A stretch of 64,000 nucleotides of DNA from Pseudoalteromonas holothuriae (GCF_945859825.1 NZ_CAMAPC010000002.1:310001-374000), one strand, 5' to 3'; shown: positions 33,861 through 43,483, counted from the stretch's first letter. Made by a program: numbers and translations. Notes: generated by a model from the letters alone, not told the origin.

Positions 33861-34994
33861 ATGACGACAAAAACAATAAGAAAACGCCTAGCTTCTCTTG
33901 ATGCATTACGCGGCATGGATATGTTTTGGATTTTAGGAGGACAGTCAATTTTTGCCGCTTTATTCGTATTGACAGGTTGGCAAGGGTGGCTGTTATTTGA
34001 AGCGCATACAGTACATAGCCCATGGCATGGTTTCACATTTTATGACTTAATTTTCCCGTTGTTTATTTTCCTTTCAGGCGTTGCGATGGGACTTGCGCCA
34101 AAACGAATAGATCATTTACCTTTTTCACAGCGACAGCCTTATTATCAAAAAGCGTTAAAAAGATTATTGCTATTGTGTTTGTTGGGTATTTTATATAACC
34201 ACGGATGGGGTACTGGTATACCTGCTGCGCTTGGAGAAGTACGATATACAAGCGTATTAGGGCGGATTGCGATTGCATGGTTTTTTTGCGCTTTGCTTGT
34301 TTGGCACACCAGCGCGCGCACTCAGGCTTTTGTGGCTATAGGAGTTTTATTGTTTTATTGGTTGTTATTGTGCTTTATTCCTGTTCCTGGAGGTAGCGCT
34401 GGAGATTTAGCAGCCAATGGGGCAGGTAGTTGGAATGCATGGTTCGATAAGTATTTTTTGCCAGGGATAAGCTATCAAAATAAAGTGGTAGACCCAGAAG
34501 GGGTGTTGTCGAATCTACCTGCAATAGTTAATGCGCTAGCAGGTGTCTTTGTCGGGCGTTTTATTGCCCAAGCACAACAATTTGGGCAATGGCGAAGTGT
34601 TGCTGCGCTATTTAGTGCTGGTCTTGCAAGTGTATTATTTGGTTGGCTTTGGGATTTACAGTTTCCGGTTAATAAAGAGTTATGGACCAGTTCATTTGTG
34701 CTTGTTACCGTTGGCTGGAGTGCAATACTATTTGCAATTTTTTATGCGTTGGTAGATTTATTAAATACTCAGCGCTTGGTCTACCCATTTATTATTATTG
34801 GTGCAAATTCAATCATAATTTATTTGGCCTCATCGTTGGTAAATTGGGACTATATTAGCCGTAGTGTATTTGGTGGCGTGATTGCCATAGCTTCTGCTGA
34901 CTGGCAACCTATATTGAGTGTCTTTGCGTTGCTATTTGTGCAGCTTTTGGTTTTGCATTGGATGTATAAGCGCAAGATTTTTGTCAGCGTTTAA
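33861..34994 (+). CDS. nagX: NagX-like inner-membrane protein (DUF5009)
   Basis: 377 residues with about ten membrane helices. The start (MTTKTIRKRLASLDALRGMDMFWILGG) has GAGG upstream. RLASLDALRGMDM is the signature of the acyltransferase-related family that includes heparan-alpha-glucosaminide N-acetyltransferase and NagX, found in chitin-using marine bacteria beside nag genes. The role is thought to be transport or acetyl transfer of GlcNAc; it is not biochemically fixed. It lies between nagA and nagB. No NagR site of its own is visible; it may depend on read-through from nagA. Confidence 0.88.
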   Translation: MTTKTIRKRLASLDALRGMDMFWILGGQSIFAALFVLTGWQGWLLFEAHTVHSPWHGFTFYDLIFPLFIFLSGVAMGLAPKRIDHLPFSQRQPYYQKALKRLLLLCLLGILYNHGWGTGIPAALGEVRYTSVLGRIAIAWFFCALLVWHTSARTQAFVAIGVLLFYWLLLCFIPVPGGSAGDLAANGAGSWNAWFDKYFLPGISYQNKVVDPEGVLSNLPAIVNALAGVFVGRFIAQAQQFGQWRSVAALFSAGLASVLFGWLWDLQFPVNKELWTSSFVLVTVGWSAILFAIFYALVDLLNTQRLVYPFIIIGANSIIIYLASSLVNWDYISRSVFGGVIAIASADWQPILSVFALLFVQLLVLHWMYKRKIFVSV

Positions 34995-35022
34995 TAACGT
35001 AGCTGAAATAAATTTAAACTAG

Positions 35023-35049
35023 CAAAGCCCTCTGTTCACGGGGGCTTTG
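35023..35049 (+). terminator. Hairpin after nagX
   Basis: CAAAGCCC, 10-base loop, GGGGCTTTG; no strong T-run, so termination is probably weak. Confidence 0.6.
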
Positions 35050-35118
35050 TAGATCTTGGAGTTAAAATAGAGAAAATTTCCTTCACTTTTACTTTACAAA
35101 ACATTTTATTCTGATAAT

Positions 35119-35136
35119 AATGACAGCGTTGTCATA
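35119..35136. promoter_or_regulatory. NagR operator of nagB
   Basis: AATGACAGCGTTGTCATA, central GCGT, matching the nagK operator. It overlaps a possible -35 (TTGTCA, 35129-35134) with a -10-like TACAGT 16 bases downstream. Confidence 0.85.
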
Positions 35137-35173
35137 ATGGTAATGCCTAATACAGTGTATCCCAATTAGGTTT

Positions 35174-35230
35174 GATCTGACCTTACTTTGATTGCACGCG
35201 AAGTAAGGCTCAGATCCCATTTTTCTTTGT
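35174..35230 (+). promoter_or_regulatory. Terminator-like hairpin in the nagB leader
   Basis: GATCTGA-CCTTACTT, 12-base loop, AAGTAAGG-C-TCAGATC: a 15-bp stem with one bulge, followed by CCCATTTTTCTTT. It lies between the NagR-overlapping promoter and the nagB start at 35252, so transcripts may stop here before nagB unless anti-termination occurs, or a short RNA is made. Confidence 0.6.
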
Positions 35231-35251
35231 ACTCAACATTGAGCCTATACT

Positions 35252-36055
35252 ATGCAAATTGTTATTTTAAATGATGCCGCTGAAGTCGCAGCCTATGGCG
35301 CAGAAATATTTTCAACACAGTTAAAACGCAAAGCTGAGTCAGTACTAGGTTTGGCAACAGGCTCCACACCAGTTGCATTATATCAAGAGCTTATCCGCCT
35401 TAACCGTGATGGAGAGTTAAGTTTTGCCAGTGCTAAAACATTTAACTTAGATGAATACCTTGGGCTTGAAGGTGAGCATCCACAAAGTTATCGTTATTTT
35501 ATGAATGAACAATTGTTTAATCATATTGATATTGATATGGACAATACGCATGTGCCGCCAGGAGATGCGAAAAACCCAGTCACAGCATGTCAAGATTATG
35601 AAGCTCGTATGGTGGCAGCGGGTGGCGTTGATATACAGTTGCTAGGTATTGGTCGTAATGGCCACATCGGGTTTAATGAACCTTCATCAGGCCTCACATC
35701 TCGTACTCGCGTTAAAACATTAACCAAAGAAACCATTGAAGATAATGCGCGCTTTTTTGAAGAAGGTGAATATCAACCACACCTATCAATTACGATGGGT
35801 ATTGGTACTATTTTAGATGCAAAAAAAGTGGTATTACTTGCAACGGGTGAAAATAAAGCAGATGCTATTCAAGCAATGGTTGAAGGGCCAATAACAGCCT
35901 CTTGTCCAGCCTCAGCATTACAGTTACATAAAGATGCAGTGGTAGTTATTGATCTTAAAGCTGCAAATAAGCTTAAGGATATAGAATTTTATCAACATAT
36001 TGAAGCTGAGAACCAAAAACTTCAAGATTACCTCGCGTCTCTTGCCTCGTTGTAG
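35252..36055 (+). CDS. nagB: Glucosamine-6-phosphate deaminase
   Basis: 267 residues, the classical hexameric NagB type (E. coli 266), not the SIS-domain NagB-II used by Shewanella. It converts GlcN-6-P to fructose-6-P and ammonium. Motifs: [25 protein letters not shown] (catalytic Asp), [15 protein letters not shown] (catalytic His). It is transcribed alone behind a NagR operator and a leader hairpin, and ended by a terminator. Confidence 0.96.
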   Translation: MQIVILNDAAEVAAYGAEIFSTQLKRKAESVLGLATGSTPVALYQELIRLNRDGELSFASAKTFNLDEYLGLEGEHPQSYRYFMNEQLFNHIDIDMDNTHVPPGDAKNPVTACQDYEARMVAAGGVDIQLLGIGRNGHIGFNEPSSGLTSRTRVKTLTKETIEDNARFFEEGEYQPHLSITMGIGTILDAKKVVLLATGENKADAIQAMVEGPITASCPASALQLHKDAVVVIDLKAANKLKDIEFYQHIEAENQKLQDYLASLASL

Positions 36056-36077
36056 TGTGGAGTTACACTATAACTTT

Positions 36078-36100
36078 AAGCCCGAAAGGGCTTTTTTTTT
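36078..36100 (+). terminator. Terminator of nagB
   Basis: AAGCCC-GAAA-GGGCTT with a following T-run; GAAA tetraloop. Confidence 0.92.
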
Positions 36101-36214
36101 GCTTTCTTAATTGTTTCTCATAAGAGATTGAAAATGTGGTATGTAGCGTAAATAGTTTAGGTTTTTGCTGGTGTATGATAGCTTTATACAAACATTTTCA
36201 ACAGGGATAAGGCT

Positions 36215-37129
36215 TTGTTACATTACACGCATATGCACCTAAATCGCGCATCTAATGAACGCAAAGATCAGCAGTGGATAACACGTCAAATTAACACCAA
36301 TAGTCGATGGTTGCTCATAGATAAAGATAGAAACTTAGTGAATTCTGCCGTTGGTGAATTACAGTTACTTAGCCTTGAGGATATGAGTGAGTTTGATAAA
36401 AAAAACGCTATATTTTTGGGTTTTGATGAGCATTTCAGTTACTTCGCTTTAGATGTATCAAGTAGCGCAAGTACTCCAGTTTTGCTTAAAAATTCGGAGT
36501 TGGAGTTCGTTGATATGCGCCGTATTGGTATGCAACTGAACTTGAATATGGCGTCGGTAGGCGTGCTTGCTAGGGGATTGTGTTATTGGCATAAAACTCA
36601 TCGCTTTTGTGGTCGCTGTGGTTATATCAATGAAAGTATAGAGGCTGGACATGCAAGGCGTTGTCAAAATGAGCAATGCCAACATATGACTTTTCCACGT
36701 ACCGACCCTGCCGTGATTATGCTAATCACACATATTTTTGAAGATGGTATAGAGCGCTGTTTAATGGGGCGTCAAGCTAGTTGGCCTGAAGGGGTTTATT
36801 CTACTCTGGCAGGCTTTGTTGACCCTGGAGAAACGCTTGAACAAGCTGTTATACGAGAAGTGAAAGAAGAAGCTAACATTGATGTTGATGACGTTAAATA
36901 CATAGCCTCACAGCCATGGCCATTCCCATCATCACTCATGTTGGGCTTTATCGGTAGATCTATCTCTACAGAAATAAAAATTGACCAAGATGATTTAGAA
37001 GATGCGCAATGGTTCTCTCGTGAGCAGTTGAACACCTTTGGGCAGTGGGGTGACTCAGCGTCAGGCTATAAGCTCACTCGTCCAGATTCTATTTCTCGCC
37101 ATTTAGTCGAGTATTGGCGTGCGCAATAA
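36215..37129 (+). CDS. nudC: NAD(H) pyrophosphatase NudC
   Basis: 304 residues from a TTG at 36215 with AGGG eight bases upstream; an ATG six codons later (36233) has no ribosome site. NudC hydrolyses NADH and removes NAD caps from RNA. It has a Cys4 zinc ribbon (C132, C135, C150, C155), a complete Nudix box (GFVDPGETLEQAVIREVKEEA, about 200-221) and the NADH signature SQPWPFPSS (232-240). metC begins 10 bases after its stop; the two are probably co-transcribed. Confidence 0.93.
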   Translation: MLHYTHMHLNRASNERKDQQWITRQINTNSRWLLIDKDRNLVNSAVGELQLLSLEDMSEFDKKNAIFLGFDEHFSYFALDVSSSASTPVLLKNSELEFVDMRRIGMQLNLNMASVGVLARGLCYWHKTHRFCGRCGYINESIEAGHARRCQNEQCQHMTFPRTDPAVIMLITHIFEDGIERCLMGRQASWPEGVYSTLAGFVDPGETLEQAVIREVKEEANIDVDDVKYIASQPWPFPSSLMLGFIGRSISTEIKIDQDDLEDAQWFSREQLNTFGQWGDSASGYKLTRPDSISRHLVEYWRAQ

Positions 37130-37139
37130 GGGTAAAAAG

Positions 37140-38309
37140 ATGAAAAAAAATACAAAATTGGTAAGTGCAGGGCGCAAAGCACAATATACTCAAGGTGTTG
37201 TTAACCCCGTTGTGCAAAGAGCATCAACAGTGGTATTTGATAGTGTTGCTGATATGCACGAGGCGATAAAAGAGCGAGGTAACCGTACGCTGTTTTATGG
37301 TCGACGTGGAACTCATACTCACTATGCGTTACAAGATGCAATTATAGAGTTAGAAAATGGCGCGGGTTGTGCACTTTACCCATGTGGTGCTGCGGCAATA
37401 AGTCAGTCATTGTTATCATTTTTGAAAACCGGTGATCACTTATTGATGGTGGATACAGCTTATGAGCCTACGCGTGATTTTTGCGATAAAATTTTAGCTG
37501 GTTTAGGTATTACAACCACATATTATGATCCTATGATTGGCGCAGGTATTGAATCACTTATTCAAGATAATACTAAAGTGCTTTTCTTGGAATCTCCTGG
37601 CTCTATTACGATGGAAGTGCAAGATGTACCTAGCTTGGTCAAGGTTGCAAAAGAGCATGGTGTGATCACAATGCTTGATAATACCTATGGCAATGGTTGG
37701 CACTATAAGCCATTGGACCATGGTGTAGATATTAGTATTCAAGCTGCCACTAAATATATTGTTGGCCATTCTGATGTCATGATGGGCGTTGCGGTTGCTA
37801 ACGAGACATATTGGCCAGAGCTTAGAGAGCACTCATATTTGTTAGGTCAATGCACATCTGCTGATGATGCTTATTTGGCGCTACGAGGTTTACGTACTAT
37901 GCCTGTGCGTTTGGCTCAACATGAGAAAGCGGCATTGCAAGTGGCAAACTGGGTAAAAGCACACCCACTGGTTGATCATGTTAGACATCCAGCTATGGAA
38001 ACCTGTCCAGGGCATGAATTCTTTAAACGCGATTTTAGCGGAAGTAATGGCTTGTTTTCGTTCGTCATGAATAAAGGCTCTCAAAAAGCAATTAATGCGT
38101 TCTTAGACGCGCTAGAGCACTTCAAAATGGGTTTTTCTTGGGGCGGCTTTGAAAGTTTGGTTACTGCAAATAAAACAATGTCAGGGTTGCGAAGCACAAC
38201 AGGCTGGCATGAGGGGCCTGTGATCCGTTTGCATATCGGTTTAGAAGATGTGGATGACTTAATAGCCGATTTAGCTCAAGCATTAAAGGTATATGAACAA
38301 AACTGTTAA
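37140..38309 (+). CDS. metC: Cystathionine beta-lyase
   Basis: 389 residues; the start at 37140 (MKKNTKLVSAGRKAQYTQGVVNP) has AGGG ahead of it, and an earlier in-frame start inside nudC is not used. It is a PLP enzyme of the Cys/Met metabolism family, cleaving cystathionine to homocysteine. The PLP lysine is in QAATKYIVGHSDVMMG (about K206); FYGRRGTHTHYALQDAI and YPCGAAAISQSLL are typical of MetC. The gene ends at a perfect 15-bp bidirectional terminator. Confidence 0.94.
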   Translation: MKKNTKLVSAGRKAQYTQGVVNPVVQRASTVVFDSVADMHEAIKERGNRTLFYGRRGTHTHYALQDAIIELENGAGCALYPCGAAAISQSLLSFLKTGDHLLMVDTAYEPTRDFCDKILAGLGITTTYYDPMIGAGIESLIQDNTKVLFLESPGSITMEVQDVPSLVKVAKEHGVITMLDNTYGNGWHYKPLDHGVDISIQAATKYIVGHSDVMMGVAVANETYWPELREHSYLLGQCTSADDAYLALRGLRTMPVRLAQHEKAALQVANWVKAHPLVDHVRHPAMETCPGHEFFKRDFSGSNGLFSFVMNKGSQKAINAFLDALEHFKMGFSWGGFESLVTANKTMSGLRSTTGWHEGPVIRLHIGLEDVDDLIADLAQALKVYEQNC

Positions 38310-38330
38310 ATACTCAAATTCAGAGAGTTA

Positions 38331-38363
38331 CACAAAAGCCCGCATTAAATGCGGGCTTTTGTG
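38331..38363. terminator. Bidirectional terminator of metC and the symporter gene
   Basis: CACAAAAGCCCGCAT-TAA-ATGCGGGCTTTTGTG, a perfect 15-bp stem flanked by A/T runs. Confidence 0.92.
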
Positions 38364-38374
38364 TATTTATAGCG

Positions 38375-39700
38375 TTATAAAGAGGTTTTTTCTTCTAATT
38401 CTTTAGCAGCGTTAGGGTCGTTAAATACCTCTACGTCAAACTCTTTTTCGGATTTTGCAACGATACACGTCACCATACAGTCACCCGTTACATTAACCGC
38501 AGTTCGGGTCATATCTAATAAGCGATCTACGCCAATTATAATAGCTATCCCCTCAACTGGCAGACCAACTTGATTTAGCACCATTGCTAACATGATCAAG
38601 CCAACTCCTGGTACACCCGCTGTGCCTACAGAGGCCAAAGTAGCGGTAAGAATAACCATTAAATAATCAGAAATGCTTAAATCTACAGCAAATACTTGTG
38701 CGATAAACACAGTTGCAACACCTTGCATGATAGCCGTACCATCCATATTAATGGTTGCGCCTAAGGGGACCGTAAATGAGGCTACAGAGTTATGAGCACC
38801 GAGTTTTTTGGTTGCGGTTTCTAGTGTTACAGGCATTGTAGCACTTGAGCTTGACGTGCTAAAAGCAAACATGCACGCATCTTTCATCTTCTTTAAAAAG
38901 GTAATGGGGTTAAGTCCGGTGAGTACTTTTAAGATAATAGAGTAGTTAATTAGCGCGTGTATAAATAATGCTGCGAGTACAACAAAAAAGTATTTAGCAA
39001 GACTCCAAATTAAACCAATTTCAATGGTAGTGAATAACTTGGCCATTAAACAAAATACGCCATAAGGTGCTAGGTTCATTAGAATAGTCACAAGCTTTAA
39101 CACCACCGCATTTAAATCATCAAATACTTTAGCGACGCGTTTACCCGGTTCACCAGATAGCGCCATCGCAATACCAAACAACAACGCAAATACAATTACC
39201 TGAAGCATATTACCACTTGCCATGGCATTGATTGGGTTAGTTGGGAACATATTGATGATAACTTGTGCTAACGTAGGTGCTTGCTGCGCATCGTAACTGG
39301 CATTGGTCGGTAACTCTTGGCCTACTCCAGGTGTAAAAATGAGTGCCAAAGAAATAGCTACAGTGATAGCAATCGCTGTCGTCATCAAATACAAAGCGAT
39401 AGACTTTCCGCCCAAACGGCCGAGCTTCTTGGGGTCACTCAAGCTGCAAGTGCCGCAAACTAAAGAAATAAAAACCAAAGGCACAACCAGCATTTTTAAG
39501 CTAGCAATGAATATTTGTCCACCAACATGAAATAGCCCATCGACCAAAAAACTTTTAACTGGAAAATCAAACAGGCCAAGTGGGATAAGATATTCTGCTT
39601 GGCCAGAAAATAGCGCTTGCAGAAATAAACCTAGTACGATCCCAGATACCATGCCGAGCATGATCCGAGTCGTTAAACTCATTTTGTTATTTTTTTGCAT
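38375..39700 (-). CDS. Sodium/proton:dicarboxylate (glutamate-type) symporter
   Basis: 441 residues from the ATG at 39700 (MQKNNKMSLTTRIMLGMVSG); a start 22 codons upstream would run through promoter repeats and is rejected, and a Met six codons inside is an alternative. This DAACS-family carrier takes up C4-dicarboxylates, glutamate or aspartate. It shows the serine-rich hairpin FSTSSSSATMP, the NMDGTA motif (GATINMDGTAIMQG), the second hairpin VGTAGVPGVG and DRLLDMTRTAVNVTGD. About eight membrane helices and two re-entrant loops are expected. The substrate is not determined by sequence. It is divergent from the Ig-like lipoprotein. Confidence 0.9.
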   Translation of the reverse strand: MQKNNKMSLTTRIMLGMVSGIVLGLFLQALFSGQAEYLIPLGLFDFPVKSFLVDGLFHVGGQIFIASLKMLVVPLVFISLVCGTCSLSDPKKLGRLGGKSIALYLMTTAIAITVAISLALIFTPGVGQELPTNASYDAQQAPTLAQVIINMFPTNPINAMASGNMLQVIVFALLFGIAMALSGEPGKRVAKVFDDLNAVVLKLVTILMNLAPYGVFCLMAKLFTTIEIGLIWSLAKYFFVVLAALFIHALINYSIILKVLTGLNPITFLKKMKDACMFAFSTSSSSATMPVTLETATKKLGAHNSVASFTVPLGATINMDGTAIMQGVATVFIAQVFAVDLSISDYLMVILTATLASVGTAGVPGVGLIMLAMVLNQVGLPVEGIAIIIGVDRLLDMTRTAVNVTGDCMVTCIVAKSEKEFDVEVFNDPNAAKELEEKTSL

Positions 39701-39782
39701 ATTATGTATGTACTGATTTACGTCAATAGATTTGCATAGCCTAACAGGCCGCTTGATTTTGGCCAAAAAAAATCGGCCAGAA

Positions 39783-39808
39783 ATAACAAAAAACTGTGAT
39801 TTTGTTAT
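39783..39808. promoter_or_regulatory. Inverted repeat in a divergent promoter
   Basis: ATAACAAAA, 8 bases, TTTTGTTAT: a perfect 9-bp inverted repeat overlapping a TATACT -10-like hexamer (39806-39811) on the plus strand. No regulator is recognised. Confidence 0.45.
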
Positions 39809-39865
39809 ACTTTCTAAGGTAGTATGAGAAAAATTTTGCTTTGAATTTGCTAGGGAGAGAGGTTA

Positions 39866-42800
39866 ATGCCTTTTATGCGCTGGTTTAGCATGTTAATGCT
39901 TGGCTTGTTACTAACTGCTTGTGGCGGTGGTGGCTCAATAGAAAAAACAACTAATAATGGAGATGGCACACCAGCTACGGAGAGTGACATTACATTAACC
40001 GTTGTAGTCGCTGATGATGGAGGTAATGCGCTCAATGAGGGTAATCCTATTAAACAAGGCGCAGCTGGAACTGTTACAGCAACATTATTGCAAGATGGTG
40101 AGCCTGTAGCTAATAAGTTGGTGCAATTTCAGCTCAATCAATCAGGGCGATTAAGTCCTGAATCAGGCGTGAGTGCAACTAATTCAGAAGGTATAGCTAC
40201 ACTCTCTATAGAAAGTGGTGAAACCAAGGGTTGGGGAGAGGTCGTTGCAAGTTATACCGTTAGTGAAGGTAGTGTTGTTACAAGTACAGCAGTATTTTAT
40301 TCACTAGGCGATGAAACAAACGCCAATGGTGATATCACATTTACTATTGCTGTAGCAGATAGTGAAGGTAACGCATTTGATGAGACTTATCCTATTGAAC
40401 AAGGGCGATCGGGCATTGCTACTGCAACACTATCACAAGATGGAAAGCCTTTAACCGACAAGTTGATACAATTCCAGTTAAATCATTCAGGTAGGTTAAG
40501 TCCTGAATCTGGGACCGGTGCAACTAACGCCCAAGGAGTTGCAACGATTACGATTGATAGCGGAGAAAATCGTGGTTGGGGTGAAGTCACCGCGTCTTAC
40601 ACTCAAAGTGAAGGCAATGTTGCTACAAGTAAAACAGTTTTTTACTCTTCTGGCGATGAAGCTGATGCAGAAGATGACAGTACTAAACTTAATATCAAGG
40701 TGTTGGCTAACTGTCCGTCAGGTTGGGAAAGTGAGCGAGATAATGTATCGCTAGATACTCTTTCATCAGCTTGTACTGAGACGAACAGGATAGATGCTAT
40801 AACTGAAGTTGATGTATTAGTGGGTGCATCCAGTACTAAGTCAGGTCAAGGCATTGCGGGCGTACTTATTAATTTAGCCGCGGACATTGGTACAATCTTG
40901 TCGGGTGAAAAAAGTGTTTCCGATAACTTTGGTTTCGCACTGTTTAAATATCGTCCGCCATTGCAAGGCGGGGCGGGTCAATTGACAGCGACATTCAACG
41001 ATGTTTCTACGAGTTTTGCATTTACCAGTGGTGCTGAAGATTTAGCGTTAACGATAGATAATGGTCTTAAAAAAGATACACAAGGTAATGATATTGCACT
41101 TGGTGCTGGCGAAACGACTTTGTTAACTGTGGAAATTAGAGATCAAAATGGCAGTTATGTAACGACGCCACTAGATGTTGCATTTTCGTCTGGGTGTGCG
41201 GAAGGCGAAAAAGCTGAGGTTGATGCTAACGCAACCAGTGTAGGTGGTATTGCTTATTCAACTTATAAAAATCTAGGGTGTGATATTGCAACTGGTGATA
41301 CGGTATCGGTGACTATTTCAAAAGGGGGCAACTCTGTTAGTGAGCAAGTTGTGATCCCTGTCTCTCCTGCTAAACCACAGTCAATAGAGTTTTTGGATGC
41401 TTCAGAAAGCTTATTGGCACTAAAAGGTACAGGTGGACCTCAACGTAAAGAGTCGTCAGAGCTTTCATTCAAACTTATTAATAGCTTAAGCGGTGGTGCG
41501 GCTAATCAACGGATAGACTTTAGGCTTCGAGCTAAGCACAGTGATGCTACTTTGGTACCAGATAGTGTCCGTACTGACTCGCAAGGCGAAGCTAAAGTGA
41601 TTGTGAGTTCAGGTAATGTGTCTTCGAGCTTTGTGGTGCAAGCTTGCTTTATACCCGCAGATCTTATTCCAACTAACAGTAATGATGAAGTCACTTGTTG
41701 GCAGGAACGCTTTGATGCATGTGATGTGATAAGTAACAAGCCTGACGGCTGCCCTGTGGGAAGTATTAAATTGGTTCCGCAAGACGAAGCTATTATGTCA
41801 GTGTCAAGCCGTTTAAGTGTAACAAGTGGCTTACCTGTTAACTCAACTATGTCGCTTTCAGTAGGTACAGTGAATACTGAAACACTCAATGTGAGCAATG
41901 TGGAAATCCCAGTACAAGTCAATGTTGCAGATAGATATGGCAACTTCGTACATGATGGTACTAAAGTGTTTATCAGTGCAGAAGGCGGTGCGGTTGGCAC
42001 CGTAGATGGCACTCAGTTTAACGCTGAACTTGAATGTGAAACTACCGATGGCCGTTGCAGCGCTACTTGGGTGAGCCAAAATATTATTCCATTTGTGACC
42101 AATAAACCATCAAGCGATCCTCGCAGCTCAATAGATTGTGAGTTACCAAATCAAGTTAATTGCTCTACCAATTACTGGGGTAATGCTGTGGATTCTTACA
42201 ATCCGAAAAAGCTTTACGCAGCAAAGCGTTCTTATTTAATTGGACAAGGTACGTCAAATCCATCGCACGAACAAATTATTAACGTAGGGAATACCCAAAT
42301 AAATGAGTCGGTATTAGAAAGCACAAGGAACTGTAACTTATATGGTGAGCAATCAGCGCCTTGTATTAATGGTATCTTAAATGCGGCCAATGATGATCAG
42401 GGTGTCCCACTTGCCGGGCGAGCCACGCTAATCGCTATTACCGATGGAGAAGAGAATTTTAATGATGTGAACGGCAATGGTTTATTCGATGAGAATGAAT
42501 TTAGCCTTGTGTACGATGTGCCAGAAGCATTTAGGGACGATAATGAAGATGGTGTTTATGGAGGAACAAACTGCTTGCCAGATAGTGTAACTAACCCTTG
42601 TTCTCCGCTTAATTCGGATGCGGGTCACTTTGAAAAACTCTGGGATGGTAATAGTGATGGCGCATTTACTGATCGAGATAGAAAATACAATGGATTGAGC
42701 TGTACGGTAGAGCAACAAGCTGCTAATCAATGTAGTAAATCAATTATTGATGTGTTCGACAGTGCTGAAATTATTATGTCAGGTAGCGTTCCTGTTTATC

Positions 42801-43237
42801 GATTTTCGGTACCTATTGGCTCTGATTTGAGTGATAACCTTAAGGTGCCAAGTGCATGCTCTGATGTGATTGTAAATGATATTACAGCTTTAGATTTAGA
42901 GCCTTCTGATACGGCGGATTACTGTGATGTAACGGGCATTGATTTTGGTAATACTACTATTGATAAAGTTGAGGTAATACTCTTTTTTAGTGATGTCAAT
43001 AATAATCCACTACCGCAGGGTACTGAAATATCAATTAGTACGGATAATGGCCTGTATTCTGGGCCGACTGATTTGACTGTGAGCCAGTCAATGGATACTA
43101 AAGCGTCCAAAATTGCGTTTATAATTGGCAGAGAAATTGAAGCCAACCAGAAAAAACAGGGGCAGATATCGATTGTATTTACGACCCCTGCGGGTGTCAT
43201 TACCACGGCTACCTTGGGTGTGGTAGATGCCGGGTAA
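39866..43237 (+). CDS. Large lipoprotein with Ig-like repeats and EF-hand-like loops
   Basis: 1123 residues; AGGGAGAGAGG precedes the ATG. Lipoprotein signal MPFMRWFSMLMLGLLLTAC with lipobox LTAC (C19) and a GGGGS linker. Two near-identical Ig-like (Big-1/invasin type) repeats occupy about 41-150 and 156-265, sharing QFQLNxSGRLSPESG and GWGEVxASYT. Further Ig-like domains with paired Cys follow. An Asp/Asn-rich section (about 860-940: DVNGNGLFDENE, DDNEDGVYGG, DGNSDGAFTDRD) resembles calcium-binding EF-hand or thrombospondin type 3 loops. It is probably outer-membrane anchored and surface-facing; the role could be adhesion or envelope structure but is not known. It ends at a strong terminator. 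Confidence 0.88.
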   Translation: MPFMRWFSMLMLGLLLTACGGGGSIEKTTNNGDGTPATESDITLTVVVADDGGNALNEGNPIKQGAAGTVTATLLQDGEPVANKLVQFQLNQSGRLSPESGVSATNSEGIATLSIESGETKGWGEVVASYTVSEGSVVTSTAVFYSLGDETNANGDITFTIAVADSEGNAFDETYPIEQGRSGIATATLSQDGKPLTDKLIQFQLNHSGRLSPESGTGATNAQGVATITIDSGENRGWGEVTASYTQSEGNVATSKTVFYSSGDEADAEDDSTKLNIKVLANCPSGWESERDNVSLDTLSSACTETNRIDAITEVDVLVGASSTKSGQGIAGVLINLAADIGTILSGEKSVSDNFGFALFKYRPPLQGGAGQLTATFNDVSTSFAFTSGAEDLALTIDNGLKKDTQGNDIALGAGETTLLTVEIRDQNGSYVTTPLDVAFSSGCAEGEKAEVDANATSVGGIAYSTYKNLGCDIATGDTVSVTISKGGNSVSEQVVIPVSPAKPQSIEFLDASESLLALKGTGGPQRKESSELSFKLINSLSGGAANQRIDFRLRAKHSDATLVPDSVRTDSQGEAKVIVSSGNVSSSFVVQACFIPADLIPTNSNDEVTCWQERFDACDVISNKPDGCPVGSIKLVPQDEAIMSVSSRLSVTSGLPVNSTMSLSVGTVNTETLNVSNVEIPVQVNVADRYGNFVHDGTKVFISAEGGAVGTVDGTQFNAELECETTDGRCSATWVSQNIIPFVTNKPSSDPRSSIDCELPNQVNCSTNYWGNAVDSYNPKKLYAAKRSYLIGQGTSNPSHEQIINVGNTQINESVLESTRNCNLYGEQSAPCINGILNAANDDQGVPLAGRATLIAITDGEENFNDVNGNGLFDENEFSLVYDVPEAFRDDNEDGVYGGTNCLPDSVTNPCSPLNSDAGHFEKLWDGNSDGAFTDRDRKYNGLSCTVEQQAANQCSKSIIDVFDSAEIIMSGSVPVYRFSVPIGSDLSDNLKVPSACSDVIVNDITALDLEPSDTADYCDVTGIDFGNTTIDKVEVILFFSDVNNNPLPQGTEISISTDNGLYSGPTDLTVSQSMDTKASKIAFIIGREIEANQKKQGQISIVFTTPAGVITTATLGVVDAG
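39986..40660 (+). repeat. Tandem duplication of a 345-base Ig-domain unit
   Basis: Two in-frame copies, about 39986-40315 and 40331-40660, with a period of 115 codons. Amino-acid identity is high in the core strand region; DNA has drifted at third positions, so the duplication is not very recent. Confidence 0.8.
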
Positions 43238-43253
43238 TAAATAAAGCATTGAA

Positions 43254-43278
43254 TGCCAACCATCAGGTTGGCATTTTT
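43254..43278 (+). terminator. Terminator of the Ig-like lipoprotein gene
   Basis: TGCCAACC-ATCA-GGTTGGCA followed by five T. Confidence 0.92.
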
Positions 43279-43483
43279 GTATTGTTTCCATTATATTGCG
43301 CAGCTTAAATTTGGCTTTGTACTTTTTGTTTAAAATAGCAACAGTAATTGTGTAATTAATCATTAAACAGCTAAAAGATTGTATTTAAAGCTTGTAACAA
43401 TAGGTGTTTGTAGATATACCTATAAATATTAGTCGCCCAAAATGGGCAGAAACTCAGACAAAATGGGTCAAAAATAGGCAGCT

